The notes: generated from the letters alone by a model not told the origin. A stretch of DNA of 64,000 nt from Malaya genurostris (GCF_030247185.1 NC_080571.1:31685253-31749252); one strand, 5' to 3'; positions 35,451-48,138 are shown, counted from the first letter of the stretch. Numbers and translations are program-made.

Positions 35451-35860
35451 CTTTGGAATCCCACACTAAAAAAATTGACCTTTTGAAATTTAAGCCAATT
35501 TACGAAAAAGAAATCATTAACAGAAATTTACAGTGTCTTTTTATTTTATAAACTAAACTGAAAGTCATTATCATTCAATAACTTAATGAATCTCAATTTT
35601 AGAGGAGATTTCGCAGAATGCTGGTTGCCCGATATTTGCAAAAAGTACCAGCAAAGGTCAAGAAACAGTTTTAGTTAGAAACACTTTTTTTTCCTCAAAA
35701 CTACCCAATTTACAATACATCGACGGTTGGAAGGGAACATAATAACCTAGTTTTGGACAAAGTTTCATTGAATTTACTTTATTTTTCCAAAATTGTTATC
35801 TATTATTATTTTAACAGGACTAGACATTTTTACCAGTTTTTTTGCAATTAATTAGAGTAT
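35451..35860. other. unassigned AT-rich DNA
   Basis: Flank of the mariner; nothing recognised. Confidence 0.4.
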
Positions 35861-36620
35861 CCACCAGGGTGATATGCAAAAAAAAAGGGGGAAAAAATGG
35901 TCACACACGTTTCTCAGAGATGATGTGACCGATTCTCACAAGCTTAGATTCAGATGAAAGGTCCTATTGCCTCATATAATTTTCCTGAATTTTATTTGGA
36001 TCCGACTTCTGGTTCCGGAATTACAAATGAAAAAAAAAATTATGAAAAAATGCGCAATCAATTTTCTCGGAAATTTCTTATTTGATTTTCACAAACTAAG
36101 AAGTAGATAAAAGGTCTTAAAATTCTTTAAAAAGTCCCCAAAGGTGTCCCCCGTTTCTCACGAATCATGATTCAAATTAAAGCTCTCATTGTCTTAAAAT
36201 ATACTGTGCAATTTCATCCTGATCCGACTTCCGGTTCCGGAATTAAAAGGCGATGAATGTCAAAACATTCAAATTCAAAATGACGATGCAAAACTGGTGC
36301 GCGTCGGTACGTGCAGCTTTGCTCCGTTCGCAGCGTGCTTTGTTCAATTTCGTATAGCGTGCACAATTGCCACGTTAAAATTTATATTTTTCAGATATGT
36401 AAATTTCTAATCCTTTTATTTAATTTATACCTCTTTGGTAGTGTTATTATAAGATCATGATAACGATGCTTTTCTATAAAAGTACACTAATTGCCTTTCT
36501 CATATAGAAAGTTTATACAATCACTTGAAAATTTGACCAGTGGAACTTGGCTCAGAGGGCTAAGTGTCCTATATCATTCGACACAGTTAATCGAGCTGAG
36601 CAATCTCGTAGTCCCATAGG
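35861..36620. repeat. dispersed 'CCGGTTCCGGAA' repeat, copy E
   Basis: Monomers with CCGACTTCTGGTTCCGGAAT (about 36003) and CCGACTTCCGGTTCCGGAAT (about 36224), then the GTGCACG/AGCGTGCTTTG segment shared with copy B, and CCTTTCTCATATAGAAAG near 36495. Confidence 0.7.
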
Positions 36621-36693
36621 TTGTTATTGAATTTCACATCGTCATTTAGAGCGACGCAGAGTAAAATTCTTCTAGATATATATAAGTTACTTA

Positions 36694-37145
36694 CTACCGA
36701 GACCATAACCTTTCCAACCGATTGTTGTACTTCGGGCGCTTTGGACGAGGTTCACCAGTTGCTGTCCACTCAGATGACGGTCGTTTTGATTCCGGAGTGA
36801 AGTAATGAATCCATGTTTCATCCATTGCCACATATCGACGCAAAAAATCCGGTTTGTTACGTTTAAACATGATCAAACACTTCTTTGAACAGAGCTTTCT
36901 CATAGTCAACTGCTCATGCAATATAAAGTCAACACGTTCTATTGAAAGTCCACTGCGTTCTGCATCATCGGTGTTTCTGCGACCACGTTTGAAGTCAGCA
37001 AACCAACGTTTTATTGTTGTTTCTAATGGAACGGAGTCTCCATAACACTTTTCAAGCGATTGTTTTGCTTGAATGGTATTTTTCCCGTCAAGAAGCAGTG
37101 TGAAATTTAAACACGAAATTGCTTTTGATCCATTGTTCTGAAAAT
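36694..37145 (-). pseudogene. mariner transposase fragment, cecropia-like subgroup
   Basis: Minus-strand remnant of a second mariner type. It reads IQAKQSLEKCYGDSVPLETT and IKRWFADFKRGRRNTDDAERSG (N-terminal HTH and linker), then, after a deletion, DFILHEQLTMRKLCSK, and after another, FKRNKPDFLRRYVAMDETWIHYFTPES, which carries the first catalytic Asp (MDET). WTATGEPRPKRPK follows and the frame breaks near 36740. The C-terminal half with the second and third Asp is absent and no terminal repeats were found. Non-functional. Confidence 0.8.
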
Positions 37146-39669
37146 AACAAAAGTAGTGTTACTCTTAGCACAATAACTTACAACTAATGTATAGACTATT
37201 ATTAAATTTCCACAGCTGTCTTTTAAAGGTTAGTATTAACTGAAAAAAAAGTTGCTACAATAGAACTAACGCCATCTAGGTGTCAGGCCCAGGACTTTCC
37301 AGCCCATGTGTTATAGAAGAAAACTAATATTTTAGTAGTGTAAGGATTGCGAGTGGCTCCGCTCAGATGTTTGTATTCATATTAGAAATCCAATACGCAT
37401 ATTTCTACAGACAGGGAAACTGATTTTTCTTGGTATAACAAGAGTTTTATTCCTTTTGAAAGAAGTAGAAATATGACACAGGAAAAAAGCGATGTAGCGA
37501 TTTTTAATATTTATCATACGTTATGCGTATGGAAGTAAATGCCATTCCAAATACGCAGCTAACTTCGATTCCGGGCATGTGGAGCTTGGAGAAAGAAATC
37601 CTGCCGATACCGACATCATCCGGGTAGATCCGGACACTCAGTTCACAGACGGCATTCAGCAGTTGCTTCGCTCACAGCCGAACACGTCTTGCTCTCGTTA
37701 TAAAAGAAATTCAATTTCACATTTTGATTACATTATTTCTCGGCTACTGCCACTGCTTCGGTTTGATTGGAGATTTGCTCGGGAGGCGCAGAAGTCGTAG
37801 TAGCAGTTATTTGCAGGTTCGTATGTTCGAACAACATACATACCTCAGTCAGTGAGTCAATTCACGAGTGAAGTACGATAAAAAAAAGTTCGTTCCCCTT
37901 CTCGTACTTCAACTTCCTTCAGCGGGAAATTCAACCACTTCGGAAGGGCGTGCGAAACATTTTGGGGCGAGAAAATTACCGTTTCTCGCAAATCGAAATG
38001 TGATCTGCGTTGTTCTAAAGTTCTGCTCGAGAGAAAAGAGTAACTTTTTTTTTCTCCCGGTGTAACATGAATAGCTAAAATTATTACCGCCTCTGCCGTG
38101 TACCAAGAATAGCAATCAGTAAGTAATGTTTGTTGGGCATGAGCATTAGCATGTTTGAACGAACACTGTTTTTGCACACTGAAATGTGATCCACTAGGTG
38201 TTTTCTATTTGTAACACATTACCGGACTGGGCTGGGTAGGAGAGCAGCGACGATGTGGGAAACTGCTAGAGCAAGCAAGCGGTTAGTTCCGAATTTGGAT
38301 GCGATATGAGTATGGTTTTATGGAAGGATCAAATTTTGCGCTCGCGCCTTGTGAAGGAATGGTGTTCATTTTGATTTGATAGCTTTCGGATTCCTAGCTA
38401 TGGTGGAAAATTCATACATGAAATAGGTAGGATTGGTTCGCCATGCCGCGTGATAGCGTTTATATCATTTCCTAGTATCTCAAGGCATGGTTTTGCTTAT
38501 GCAGCATCGCTGAATTTAAAATTAACTCATTCCTTTCAAGGTAGTGGAACGGGGAACTTATCTACTGCTTCGAAACGTGACATTCCATATATTACAACCA
38601 GATGTAAGTCTTTGCTGCCGTTTTCGAGCTTCATGTTGGTAAAGAAAACTTGATCGGGCAGAAAGTATTTCTAGAAATTTTCTCATCATTGATGCACATG
38701 CAAATTTTAAGGCCAAGGCCTATCTTACATGAGTTTTAACTACTTTAAACAACGTTTGATCTTGATATCACTCGCCTTGACTTGGAATTATGTTGAACTA
38801 TTTTCTCTATCATTGTAGTTCCGATGTCCTTGAAAGTAGATGGTTTCATGTTAAGCTTTTTGCAATGCTTGTCGTAGTGAACGAATTTCTGGTCAAATTG
38901 ACAAATGGTGACCCTTTCAGAAAGCCGGGAGAAAAATGTTCCGCTCTTCCTTTTCGACGGTAAGAATCTCTCCGTGCCGCGACATGGCTGTTAAAAAATA
39001 TTTTTTCCTAGCAGCAAAAAAAAAAATCATGCATACGTACTTCCATGGTACAATGATCCTCCACGTACACGGGGATGTTGTATATGACGTTTTCATGCTC
39101 AAAATAAGGTATGTTTAACGCTCGTATCCGTACTGTATTTTACAGAATTGTACTGTATTTTTACCCAAATACTGCGTACTGTTTCTTAACCTTAAATGAA
39201 CTGTATATTAATTTCTACTGTATTTTCTTATTAGAGTGTACTGTGTTTGTCGTATCGAAAATTACTCTTTAACGCATCGAATTTCGTCTACTTGCCGCAA
39301 TACAAAATGTCAGAAGGAAAAGTGACAGCACGTAGTGAATATAAATGGGCCAGGGCAATTGTGCCGCTAAAAAACACGTGATATACTGTGAGTCTAAGTG
39401 TGCCACGCTGTGTCCCATGAAACATCTACTTGTCAAAACTGAGCCCTTTGTGTGCCGCAACTGTGCAACTGTATGAAAACGAAAGTGTCAATATTGATAA
39501 ATGCACCGACGCATTGTGTTAATGTGTGATTGGCACATTGTTCTAAGCATCCTCCCCTTGGGTCAGGGTCACTTCGCCGAAAGCCACATCGTTCTGGTTA
39601 GTGTGCTGTCCGACCTCGCTACTGTCCGACCTACTGAGATTATGGAAAGAAATCTTCTGATAATTATTT
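37146..39669. other. unassigned DNA, partly unique-looking
   Basis: 37.5-38.2 kb is less AT-rich and repeat-free. TATAAAAG occurs at 37699-37706 but no Initiator at the right distance. 39128-39246 has loose repeats of GTACTGTATTTT. No gene supported. Confidence 0.45.
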
Positions 39670-40480
39670 GTTTTTGCCTTTCTCATATAGAAAGGTTATG
39701 CAATCACTTGAAAACCCGATTAGTAAAAATTGGCCCGGAGAGCCAAGTGTCATATACCATTCGACTCAGTTCATCGAGCTGAGCAATGTGTGTGTATGTG
39801 TATGTGTCAAATAATCTCACTAGGTTTTCTCGGAGATGGCTGAACCGATTTTGACAAAATTTAGATTCAAATGAAATGTCTCTTGGGAGATCCTGAATTT
39901 CATCCGGATCCGACTTCCAGTTCCGGAGTTATAGGGTAAAGTGTATTAAATACACCATCACTAAACCGGCGAAACAAAAACCAAAAAAAAATTCTAAACT
40001 GGTCTCAAAACTACACAAATCGATAGTTATTATCAGTAGGCAACTAAAACAACCGATTCCGGCTATCCTGGTTCCCGGTCTTCGGTTCCGGAAGCACTGG
40101 AAATAGTGGTCATATATTCCAAAATGGATGGTTCGACCGATTTCCATAAACTTAGATTCAAATGAAAGGTCTTTCGGTCCCATACGGAACTCCTGAATTT
40201 TATCGGGATCCAACTTCCGGTTCCGAAGTTATAGGGTAAAGTGTGGTAAATATTGCGCACCGTCATTTAAACTGACGAAACAAAAACCGTAAAAAAAATT
40301 GTTAACTGGACTCAAATACAACAAAAATTCAAATCGTTGTTTAGAGTATGATAACAGAATTGTATAAAATCTTCAAAATTTGTATGAAAACTAGTAGAGT
40401 TTGCACGTCATGTTAGTTGGTGGTCGTACGAACCGACTTCGATTACTCCGGTTCTCGGACTCCGGTGCCGGAAGTGCATA
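39670..40480. repeat. dispersed 'CCGGTTCCGGAA' repeat, copy F
   Basis: Starts GCCTTTCTCATATAGAAAGG, then ATTCGACTCAGTTCATCGAG, two tandem monomers (GGATCCGACTTCCAGTTCCG near 39905 and GGATCCAACTTCCGGTTCCG near 40205) and a tail matching copy C in inverse. Non-coding. Confidence 0.75.
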
Positions 40481-42039
40481 TATAAGTGAACTAACTTCGT
40501 TTCGTTGACCAACGCGAGCAAACCCGGGTAGGTGTAAATAGCAAACAAAGGTCAAAATAATAACAAATTTTACCATCATATCTTGGCTTGATGTCTCTGT
40601 GTTGTCAGAGTGATACTTGATATTTTCGTGATATTTCATCAAGGGATCAAGACATTGCACAATATCTGTTCAACATCAAAATTAGTTATAATATCTTATT
40701 TCGTTATTGAAGAGCTATATCAATTTCATTAAGTAAATTGACCCGGTAGTTTTATCTTCAAATAAAATACCATTTAATAAACTGCATCAGAATCAGATAA
40801 GAGAAATACTTAAGATATTACTCTATTCTAAATGCTAGAATATAAAATAATGAACAAATTCATCTTCTATAAATATTTTGTTCTTGGTTTGATATTACAA
40901 TGACCGAATTTTTTATTTTGTTGCTATTTTCTCATGCAGGCTTTGTTATGATTTTTGATATTTTAACTCTTATTTCAAACTAAATAATGTTAATTTCTAC
41001 CATTGAGATGTTTGATTTTAATGACAGAATTTGGTATTGGTTTGCAAATCACTTCTACCCGGGAAGCACTGTTTCATTCTGTATGTTATACTAGTTAATG
41101 CACAAACAATCTCTTGGTTTCTTTAAAAAATCGAAGGAAATTTTTTGAATAGAATACCATTATATTATATATGAAAAAGACATCATTACACTCTTAGATG
41201 GATTAAAACAGGTTTTTTTATTCACTATAGTGAGACTAGTATTTCGTCAAAAAAATACACGAGCGTTATGCATGTTGTTATTGTCAGCATCGAGTTCAAC
41301 TAGCTTGAATTTATTGAATCAATTGAATCTCACTCACCTTCTCCAGATTGATATGTGTTTGCTCCTTGAGTAAAACTGAAATTTCTTTACCCGAAGATCG
41401 AATATTACAGTTTTTAAGTCAATAAGGATTTTCTTTGGTTAACGTTTTTCGTGCGTTTGTATAGCTCATCTCGAAATGGTTTTATTATTCACTACACTGT
41501 ATTGTTATTGGTTAGTGTCCCAACCGTATGCCCATGATATACTTTCTCAGATGACAAGCTCACGTTCAATTCGCATCGAACTATTACGGAAAATGGTAAG
41601 AGATGGTTTTGAAAAATTATTCTTTTCCTTAACGTTTGAAACCTCTCAATTGCTCCTTCGTTCGGACAATACTGGAGAATGTTTCAACTGTATGGCCTTT
41701 TAACCTATTGATTCGAGGTAGTTGAGTTGGAAGCGTATAACGTGTAAAATTTACCAGATTTGCAGTTAGGTTTTTAAGAATGACAGCATGAATGAACGCA
41801 TTGGAGGTAAAGTTTCTGCTTGACAATTATCGGCCATTTTGATTTTGCTACCTCATGGATACTGGTACCTGGTGCTAAAGTACACATGACTGCTTTTTAT
41901 TGTGCTCAGGGTTTGTAAATCGAATCATGATTTAGAAAAAGTTGACGTTATTTGGAATTTTCAACGTAAAAAGAAATTTCCTTATGTATACGTATTATTG
42001 GATATGTATGATAAAATGGATAATTTTGGAACGAAAATC
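40481..42039. other. unassigned AT-rich DNA
   Basis: Only a short piece of the dispersed-repeat terminus (AGATGGATTAAAACAGG, about 41198) is recognisable. No gene signal. Confidence 0.45.
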
Positions 42040-42990
42040 AATCCAGGAGGACGACTTCCGGTATATCGAAATGGTGACTACCGGTTTATTGATATCCCTT
42101 AAAAACCCTTACACTATGGGTATTTTCGAAACAGGTTTGATGAGTAGATGTAGGAAAACGATGTCTTAGGTCGTTCTAAAATCCAAAATGGCGGCTTCCG
42201 GATTATTGCTATTCCTCGAAAACCCTAACAATTTGTGTCGATATTACTCTAATTACTCGATTACCTTCACAATATGCATAACTTCATGAGTAGGCGCTTA
42301 AAATTTAAAAATAGTAGTGCAATATCTGAGCCAGCTCTAAATTATAGCTGGGTTTGGTAAAAAATACTAAAATACCAGCCAAATCAGTTTCGAATTACCA
42401 AAACATTTTAAGGTATACAAAAGAAAAGAGAAGAGAGCGTCATTGTTTTTTCAAATTTGAAACTTTAAACATTGCCCTCAATGAAGCGAAAAAGAACTGG
42501 AGCAGATGGCTTTCCCATCTTGAAATTCAAAACCACCTATAGCATCGTTTTCCGACATATACTAATAAATCCTGTTCCAAAAATACTCATTTTGTAAAGG
42601 TTTTCTAGGATTATCAATAAACCGAAAGTCGCCATCTTGGAATTCAGAGTAACCCTAAACATCGTGCTCCAACATCTACTCATCAAATCCGTTTTGAACA
42701 TGTTGTAAAGGTTTTTGAGAAAAATCGATAAACCGGAAGTTGCCATTCTGGAATTTGGACCGACCCTAAACATTGTTTTCCAGAACCTAATTAATTAATC
42801 CGTTCCGAAATAATCCATATTGTAAGGGTTTTTAAGGAATATAAATAAGCCGGAAGTCGCAATTTTGTATTTCCAAAATACCCTAAACTTCATTTTATGG
42901 ATTTCTACTCTTTAAACCCGTTCCAAAAATACCCATATTGTAGTAATTTTCACGGAGTATTGATGAGCTGGAAATCCTTTTCACTGTATG
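42040..42990. repeat. array of ~120-bp monomers in two opposite orientations
   Basis: 42040-42240 has units with GGCTTCCGGATTATTG..AAACCCT and TTTGATGAGTAGATGTAGGAAAAC. 42520-42980 has at least four units of the reverse complement (GATAAACCGGAAGTTGCCAT, CTAAACATTGTTTTCC), spaced 116-125 bp. The middle is unrelated. Non-coding; the fold-back layout suggests a decayed inverted-repeat element. Confidence 0.7.
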
Positions 42991-43162
42991 CAAAAATCTC
43001 TGTACACAAAGTAGGTTCGTAATAAAAATTTACGTTATTTGGAATTTGGTTCGTGAAACAAGATTACGTTATTTGGTATTTGGTTCTTAAAAAGAGTTCG
43101 TAAACGGAGATTTGGGTGTATTACGTTTCGACTTTCGGCTCATCAGTGCATTATCAGATTAT

Positions 43163-43278
43163 ATTTTTTTGTTTCTATTATAGAGGCTTTAACATTAATG
43201 TCATTCACCTCTTCGGGACAGAAAAACTTTCTGTCTTCTGTGACTTACCAATCACGCTATACCCGTCCCCGTTTTTTT
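43163..43278 (-). repeat. Feilai-like SINE, copy 2, internally deleted
   Basis: Same SINE as 53782-53942 with its T-rich (poly-A complement) end on the left and GGGGACGGGTATAGCGTGAT head on the right. The B-box region is deleted. Flanked by a 13-bp target duplication ATTATCAGATTAT at 43150-43162 and 43279-43291. Confidence 0.8.
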
Positions 43279-43291
43279 ATTATCAGATTAT

Positions 43292-43916
43292 GTTGTACTG
43301 CTAATGTCACCTCGCGGATCAACATAATTTGCTAAGCAGACGTGAAATCCAGGTAAAACCAGTAAGCACTTATAATGGCAGTAAAATTACCTTTTAGGTG
43401 CACCAAAAATTCTTATAGCACTATATCTGCAATCCGGAAGCTCATCTGTTGTAAATCAATCAGAAATCAGCTTTCAGAATGCTCATGCCTGTCATAAATA
43501 AGAATTATCTATGAATAGACTCGGCATTATTAGTTCAACATAATCTGCCAATGCACTGATGAGCCGAAGGCAAAACGTAAAACAATTTAACTATCGTCCA
43601 TCAAATGCACAGTTTCGTGCTCAATCTTCTATTTACCAAACTATTAAATCACGTCTAATCACCGAACATAACAATAGTCTTCGAGAAAAATAAAAGAAGA
43701 CTAAATTTCCCTCAAAAACGGCTGAAACGTGGACCAATTTGAAAACGAATTGTTTGCCTGGCAGTGGCTGAAAAGGCCGTGAAAAACCAATAAAGTTGAT
43801 CTTCCAGCTACAATCACTGCTGGAAAATTTTGTGAGGTTATGTCATGTTGAGAGACGTGAATTGCTCATTATTTTCCATAAACGGATTCTGTCGAACAAT
43901 TTTCCTGACTGTTGTG
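43292..43916. other. unassigned AT-rich DNA
   Basis: Nothing recognised. Confidence 0.4.
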
Positions 43917-44033
43917 TATCAGGTGTACAACTTTGCTACCGCCGTTTTCCGATAAGTGGCTGTACCGGCTGAGGCTGGTCAAAATACATAGATGATAATG
44001 CCTTTAAAGTGAGTGTGTACAGTGCCTAACGAA
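43917..44033 (+). mobile_element. mariner 5'-end fragment, copy 2a (inverted relative to 2b)
   Basis: The first ~115 bp of the mariner at 34158-35450, in plus orientation: TATCAGGTGTACAACTTTGC..GGCTGTACCGGCTGAGGCTGG, breaking off at ..GTGCCTAACGAA just before the untranslated region continues. The missing continuation starts at the far end of copy 2b. Confidence 0.82.
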
Positions 44034-44220
44034 TTTCGGAAATTGGCGTAAAAAACCGCGTTATTTCGAAAATCCGCGTACAAAAGACCGCGAAACTTCG
44101 GATATTTGGCATCAAAGAAAATTCTTCAGTTTTCTGGTGTTTACGCGGATTTCCGAAGTTATGCGTTTTTTTGCGCGATTTTTTACGCGTTACGTATCCC
44201 CCGCGTAAGAAGAGACCTTA
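44034..44220. repeat. GCG-rich short repeat, copy 1
   Basis: Several variants of TTCGGAAATTGGCGTAAAAA and ACCGCGTTAYTTCGAAAATCCGCG in both orientations. Nearly the same block occurs at 46165-46330. The two blocks bracket the mariner fragment 2b. Confidence 0.65.
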
Positions 44221-44824
44221 GCTTATCTAGCTGTCTTTTTTATCACTATTTCACTCAAATGAATTGTTGTATTTAGTTTAAATATAAAATCTAATTTTTC
44301 TAGATGTACATCATACGATCAACAAATCTGATGCGATGTTAAATACAAATCAATAAAATAAATAAATAAATGTTACTCTCAACCTCGCTCGCCTACTGCG
44401 AAAACGAGATCCATGTTCAGTCGACAACACAAGTCGGACAGTGGCCTTAAAATTGGGCTCTTTTTCTCAGTCTTTCAACGTATTCGTATTCGGTTTAAAA
44501 CGAAAAACTTATATTGTGCTACATCGAAATTCAACCGAAGCATCGTGAATCAATAATGACAACAACAACAAAAAAAAACGGTTTACAATTATGTTTACTG
44601 GTTGTTGCTCATATTTACTAATTTTTACCATACTGTAACCTTTCTCAAGCATTAACTTGATGGTTTTACGCTATATTCAAGGAAAAGTGTTACTCACAAT
44701 TTGACTAAGCTTTCCCACAGACAATATTTCCGTTTCATTTGGATGAAAAAAAAAAAAAATTCGTTTGCCGAAACGAAATAGGAAAATATTTTCAGATCTC
44801 TGTTTTACTTCAAATGCAACCATT
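44221..44824. other. unassigned AT-rich DNA
   Basis: Nothing recognised. Confidence 0.4.
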
Positions 44825-45955
44825 TATCTGGTGTACAATTTTGCTTTTCAAAATTAAAAGCTTTATTGCGAAAAATTGCTTACAGATGTATTATTCAAAG
44901 TATTGTCCGTCGCTAGCGACAACTTACTCCCATCTGTCCGGCAATTTTCGGATCCCGGCTCGAATGAAGGAGTCCTCTTTTGACGCTATCCATGAAGCAA
45001 TCCATTTTTCCAACTCTTCGAAGGATTGAAAATGTTGATCTGCCAGTCCGTGTGCCATCGAACGGAATAGGTGGAAGTCAGAAGGGGCGACATCTGGGGA
45101 ATACGGCATGACTTCCCATTTCAGCGTTTTCGGGTACTTTTTGCCACTTTTGCGACGTGAGACCGAGCATTGTCATGTTGGAGGATGACTATGTCATGTC
45201 GCTCTTGATATTGTGGCGCGCGACTAAGGCATCAGTTGCGGTCGGTATCGATCTCCTGTGATGGTTTCACCGGTTTTAAGAGCTCGTAGTAAATCACACC
45301 GAGCTGATCCCACCAAATACAAATCATAACCTTGGCGCCGTGAATATTCGGTTTTGCCTTCGACGATGTAGCATGCCCGGGTTTTCCGCTTGATTTTCTG
45401 CGCTTAGGATTATCGTATCGAACACACTTTTCATCACCGGTTACGATTCGATGTAAAAACCCCTTACGATTAGCAGTTGCTCACATACAAATAGACGGCG
45501 CTCGATGTCCCTCGGTTTCAACTCGTACGGCACCCAGTTTCCTTCGTTCTGAATCATGCCCAGGGCCTTGAGACGTTTTGAGATGGCTTGCTGACTCACT
45601 CCCAACGATTCGGTAAGCTCTTCTTGGGTTTAGCACGAATCTTCATCAAGCATTGCTTCTAGTTGTTCATATTTGAAGGTTTTTTCTCTTCCACCACCAT
45701 GTTTGTCTTCGACATCGAAATCACCATTTTTAAAACGTTGAAACCACTCCCGACACGTTCTTTTACTCAGAGCAGCATCACCGTAAGTTTCTGAGAGCAT
45801 TCGATGCGCTTCAGCTGCATTTTTTCGAATTGTAACAGAAAAGTAAAACTTCCCGCAAATGGCGAGAATTGGGCACATAATCAGACATTTTCGAGCGTGA
45901 ATAATACGAAAACAAGAACAACTGTCACTGAAACGGCGATGACAATTCTTTTGAC
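44825..45955 (-). mobile_element. mariner copy 2b, minus strand, 5' end missing
   Basis: Starts with the 3' terminal repeat TATCTGGTGTACAATTTTGC at 44825 and is collinear with the mariner at 34158 up to GGCGATGACAA at about 45946, where it breaks exactly at the point where fragment 2a (43917-44033) ends. Together 2a and 2b account for one whole element with its first 115 bp flipped away. Confidence 0.85.
44924..45900 (-). pseudogene. mariner DD34D transposase pseudogene, copy 2
   Basis: N-terminal ATG near 45888 reads MSDYVPNSRHLREVLLFCYN, then a shift into KNAAEAHRMLSETYGDAALS and CREWFQRFKNGDFDVEDK, ending in a stop at DEDSC (45630). Homology continues in pieces. IVTGDEKCVRYDNPKR near 45430 keeps the first catalytic Asp that copy 1 has lost. 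The last piece (44924-45109) has YSPDVAPSDFHLFRSM with the third Asp and LPDRW, then a stop. Several small deletions remove the region of the second Asp from frame. Non-functional. Confidence 0.85.
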
Positions 45956-46164
45956 GCAAATTTTCAAAGATGTACGGTTTTTTTTTGTTTTATCTTAGAA
46001 ATGCACGAAACTTCCAAATTTGGTGTAATCTCAATAAAAAATTTGAAAAAATTGACTTGTGAAATAAAGAAAAAAATTTTAGTCAGAGTGTCTGAGTGTT
46101 AGCAAGTAAAAATTTTCCGGGATAACACCAGATCCCGAAGTTTTATGCAATTCTAAGACAAAAC

Positions 46165-46330
46165 AAAAAAATCATATAGCTTTGAAAATTTGCGTAAAAG
46201 AACGCGTAACTTTGGAAATCCGCGTCAAACGAAACAGCGAAACTTCGGAAATTGGCGTAAAAAACCGCGTTACTTCGAAAATCCGCGTAACTTCGGAAAT
46301 CCACGTAAAAAAACCGCGTAAAAAAGATCT
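46165..46330. repeat. GCG-rich short repeat, copy 2
   Basis: Tandem variants of AACTTCGGAAATTGGCGTAA and ACCGCGTTACTTCGAAAATC, matching 44034-44220. A spurious 81-codon minus frame of Tyr-Ala-Asn-Phe-Arg-Ser repeats arises from it. Confidence 0.65.
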
Positions 46331-48138
46331 CAGTGTACTGTTTGTTGTTTGATTGTTTTGGCAAATGTTTCACAAAAATTGCCAGCATTTACGATGTTCT
46401 TTTGATTCAAATTCTCAGCCAAACTATTTAAATATCAGATCAAATCAAATTAAATCAAGAAAGAAAAGATAAAGTTTTAGTTCAAACAAAAAATCGCTAT
46501 TTCTCATTATGTAACAATTTATTCTGTTGATAGAAATCAATATGCAGTTTTTCAGTAAAAAAGTAACGATTTATTTTTGTTTTTATAATGATTTGTTTTA
46601 GACTTGTTAAGACATAGAACCGCCTTGAGCTAGTTTTCGATTCGATCAGTACCTAACGAGGAAAACAGATTGAAAAATGACATACGATTACAACTATGTG
46701 AAGAAAAACCGCTAAAAAGCTACCGCAGAGACGGGACTCGAACCCTTATTAACTTCTATCCGGGAAAAAGGTTTTGTCAATTAAACTATTCTGCATGTAA
46801 AAACAAATGAAGTGAGCAGTCTCTTTCGCTGCCTGCGGGGGTACATCGAATGAACGATTGATCTTAAGTAAATTTCTACAGTTGGAATAACAACTTACTT
46901 CGCATTCAATTCTTCGGAGATGCTTTTATTTTATACTAAGAATCAACAGCGAAGTCTGACAAATTCCGCATCGGAATATTGTTTGTTTTCGACTCGATAG
47001 TTACTATGGAAAGAAAAGCTAATATTTACTCTTGGGGAAGTTAGAATTTAGATTTCATCAATTATTGATTTACATACCTTTTCGCAAGTTAACGCAGCTG
47101 ATCCCCGGTGGGATGAAAAAAGCTAGTCTACTGACACATCGCTCATCAATTTTTCATGTAACGATTGGTTCGTTTGCTCCATTAAACATCCTGGATGGTG
47201 GATTTTTTCTTGCGTGTGGCGTGATCCAATAAATCTCCCTCCGTTGTATCGTATGTTGACCACTGCAAGTTGCTAAATATAGACACTTTTCAACGACGTT
47301 GCTTTATTCAGCGGACTGGGTTTATTCCTAAACCTTTTCATTGGTGAAATTGACAGCTCAGAGCTTTTGTCATCGTTGAGCATCCGATAGGCACCCCGAC
47401 CTTTGCGAAATGGTTCTTCTCTCGTACCTAACTTTCGTTGAACAACCTTTAGGAATCATGATGCGTTTTCATTTCGATCTAAGCAACCATCGACTTTAGG
47501 TTTTAAAAATCGTTTAAAGATGGAATACAAAGGAGAAACATGAACACGGTTTCCTAGTGACCAAAACCGTTAACAGATCAAACATCGTAGAAGTTTCAAA
47601 TGGAATTTGAATTACTCAAATTATTGGTTAAATCAGGCGAATAAATTGTTTGTTGGCAATTTGTTTGACGAATCAGACGTTAATTTTGAGCTATTTCCCT
47701 TTGGAAAATGATATCCACTCTACGGAATAATTAAACATTTATTTTGCTCATTCATCTTGACCTTTCAGTCTCTTATGCCAACCATCCGCAAGTGCCGCAA
47801 GGCCTGCTTCGTTCGTCGTTTGACAACGGTGTAAGCAGATGCAATCATTATACCGTTTGTTTTTGTTTCATTCATTCAAGTGTTGTCAACCCAACAATAG
47901 CTAGACTCAACAAAAGCTGCAGCTTGCCAAGATTGGCATTGTTCATGGAATTGACAACTCAGCGTTTCATTTTTTTTGTGTGCTGCCCATCCCGATGGTT
48001 GCTGTCGAACAAACAGGTTCATTATAATCGAAGAATTTCGAAAACATCTTTGATGTAATCTAGCGTAGAAATTATCTGTAAATCGTTGCTTAAACAAAAG
48101 AGGATAATTGTTGATTTTATCCAGCATAGAAATTTATC
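46331..48138. other. unassigned DNA apart from a tRNA-like sequence
   Basis: AT-rich first half; 47.7-48.06 kb is less AT-rich and unique-looking. Frames of up to 104 codons there carry no domain. Confidence 0.45.
46724..46795 (-). tRNA. tRNA-like cloverleaf, probable tRNA pseudogene or SINE progenitor
   Basis: 72 nt on the minus strand fold into a standard cloverleaf: acceptor TGCAGAA/CTCTGCG (one mismatch, one wobble), D stem GTTT/AAAC (8-nt loop with A14, G18, A21), anticodon stem TTTTT/AGAAG with two wobbles, 5-nt variable loop, T arm AAGGG-TTCGAGT-CCCGT (one mismatch). B box GGTTCGAGTCC is perfect. A TTTTT pol III terminator follows 5 nt after the 3' end (46718-46714). Against function: position 33 is C rather than U, G19 is A, and the implied anticodon CGG (Pro) does not go with a proline-like body. 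Confidence 0.38.

Noticed and set aside
37699..37706. TATAAAAG as a promoter
   Set aside because: No Initiator at 25-35 bases downstream and no gene follows; left as a chance match.
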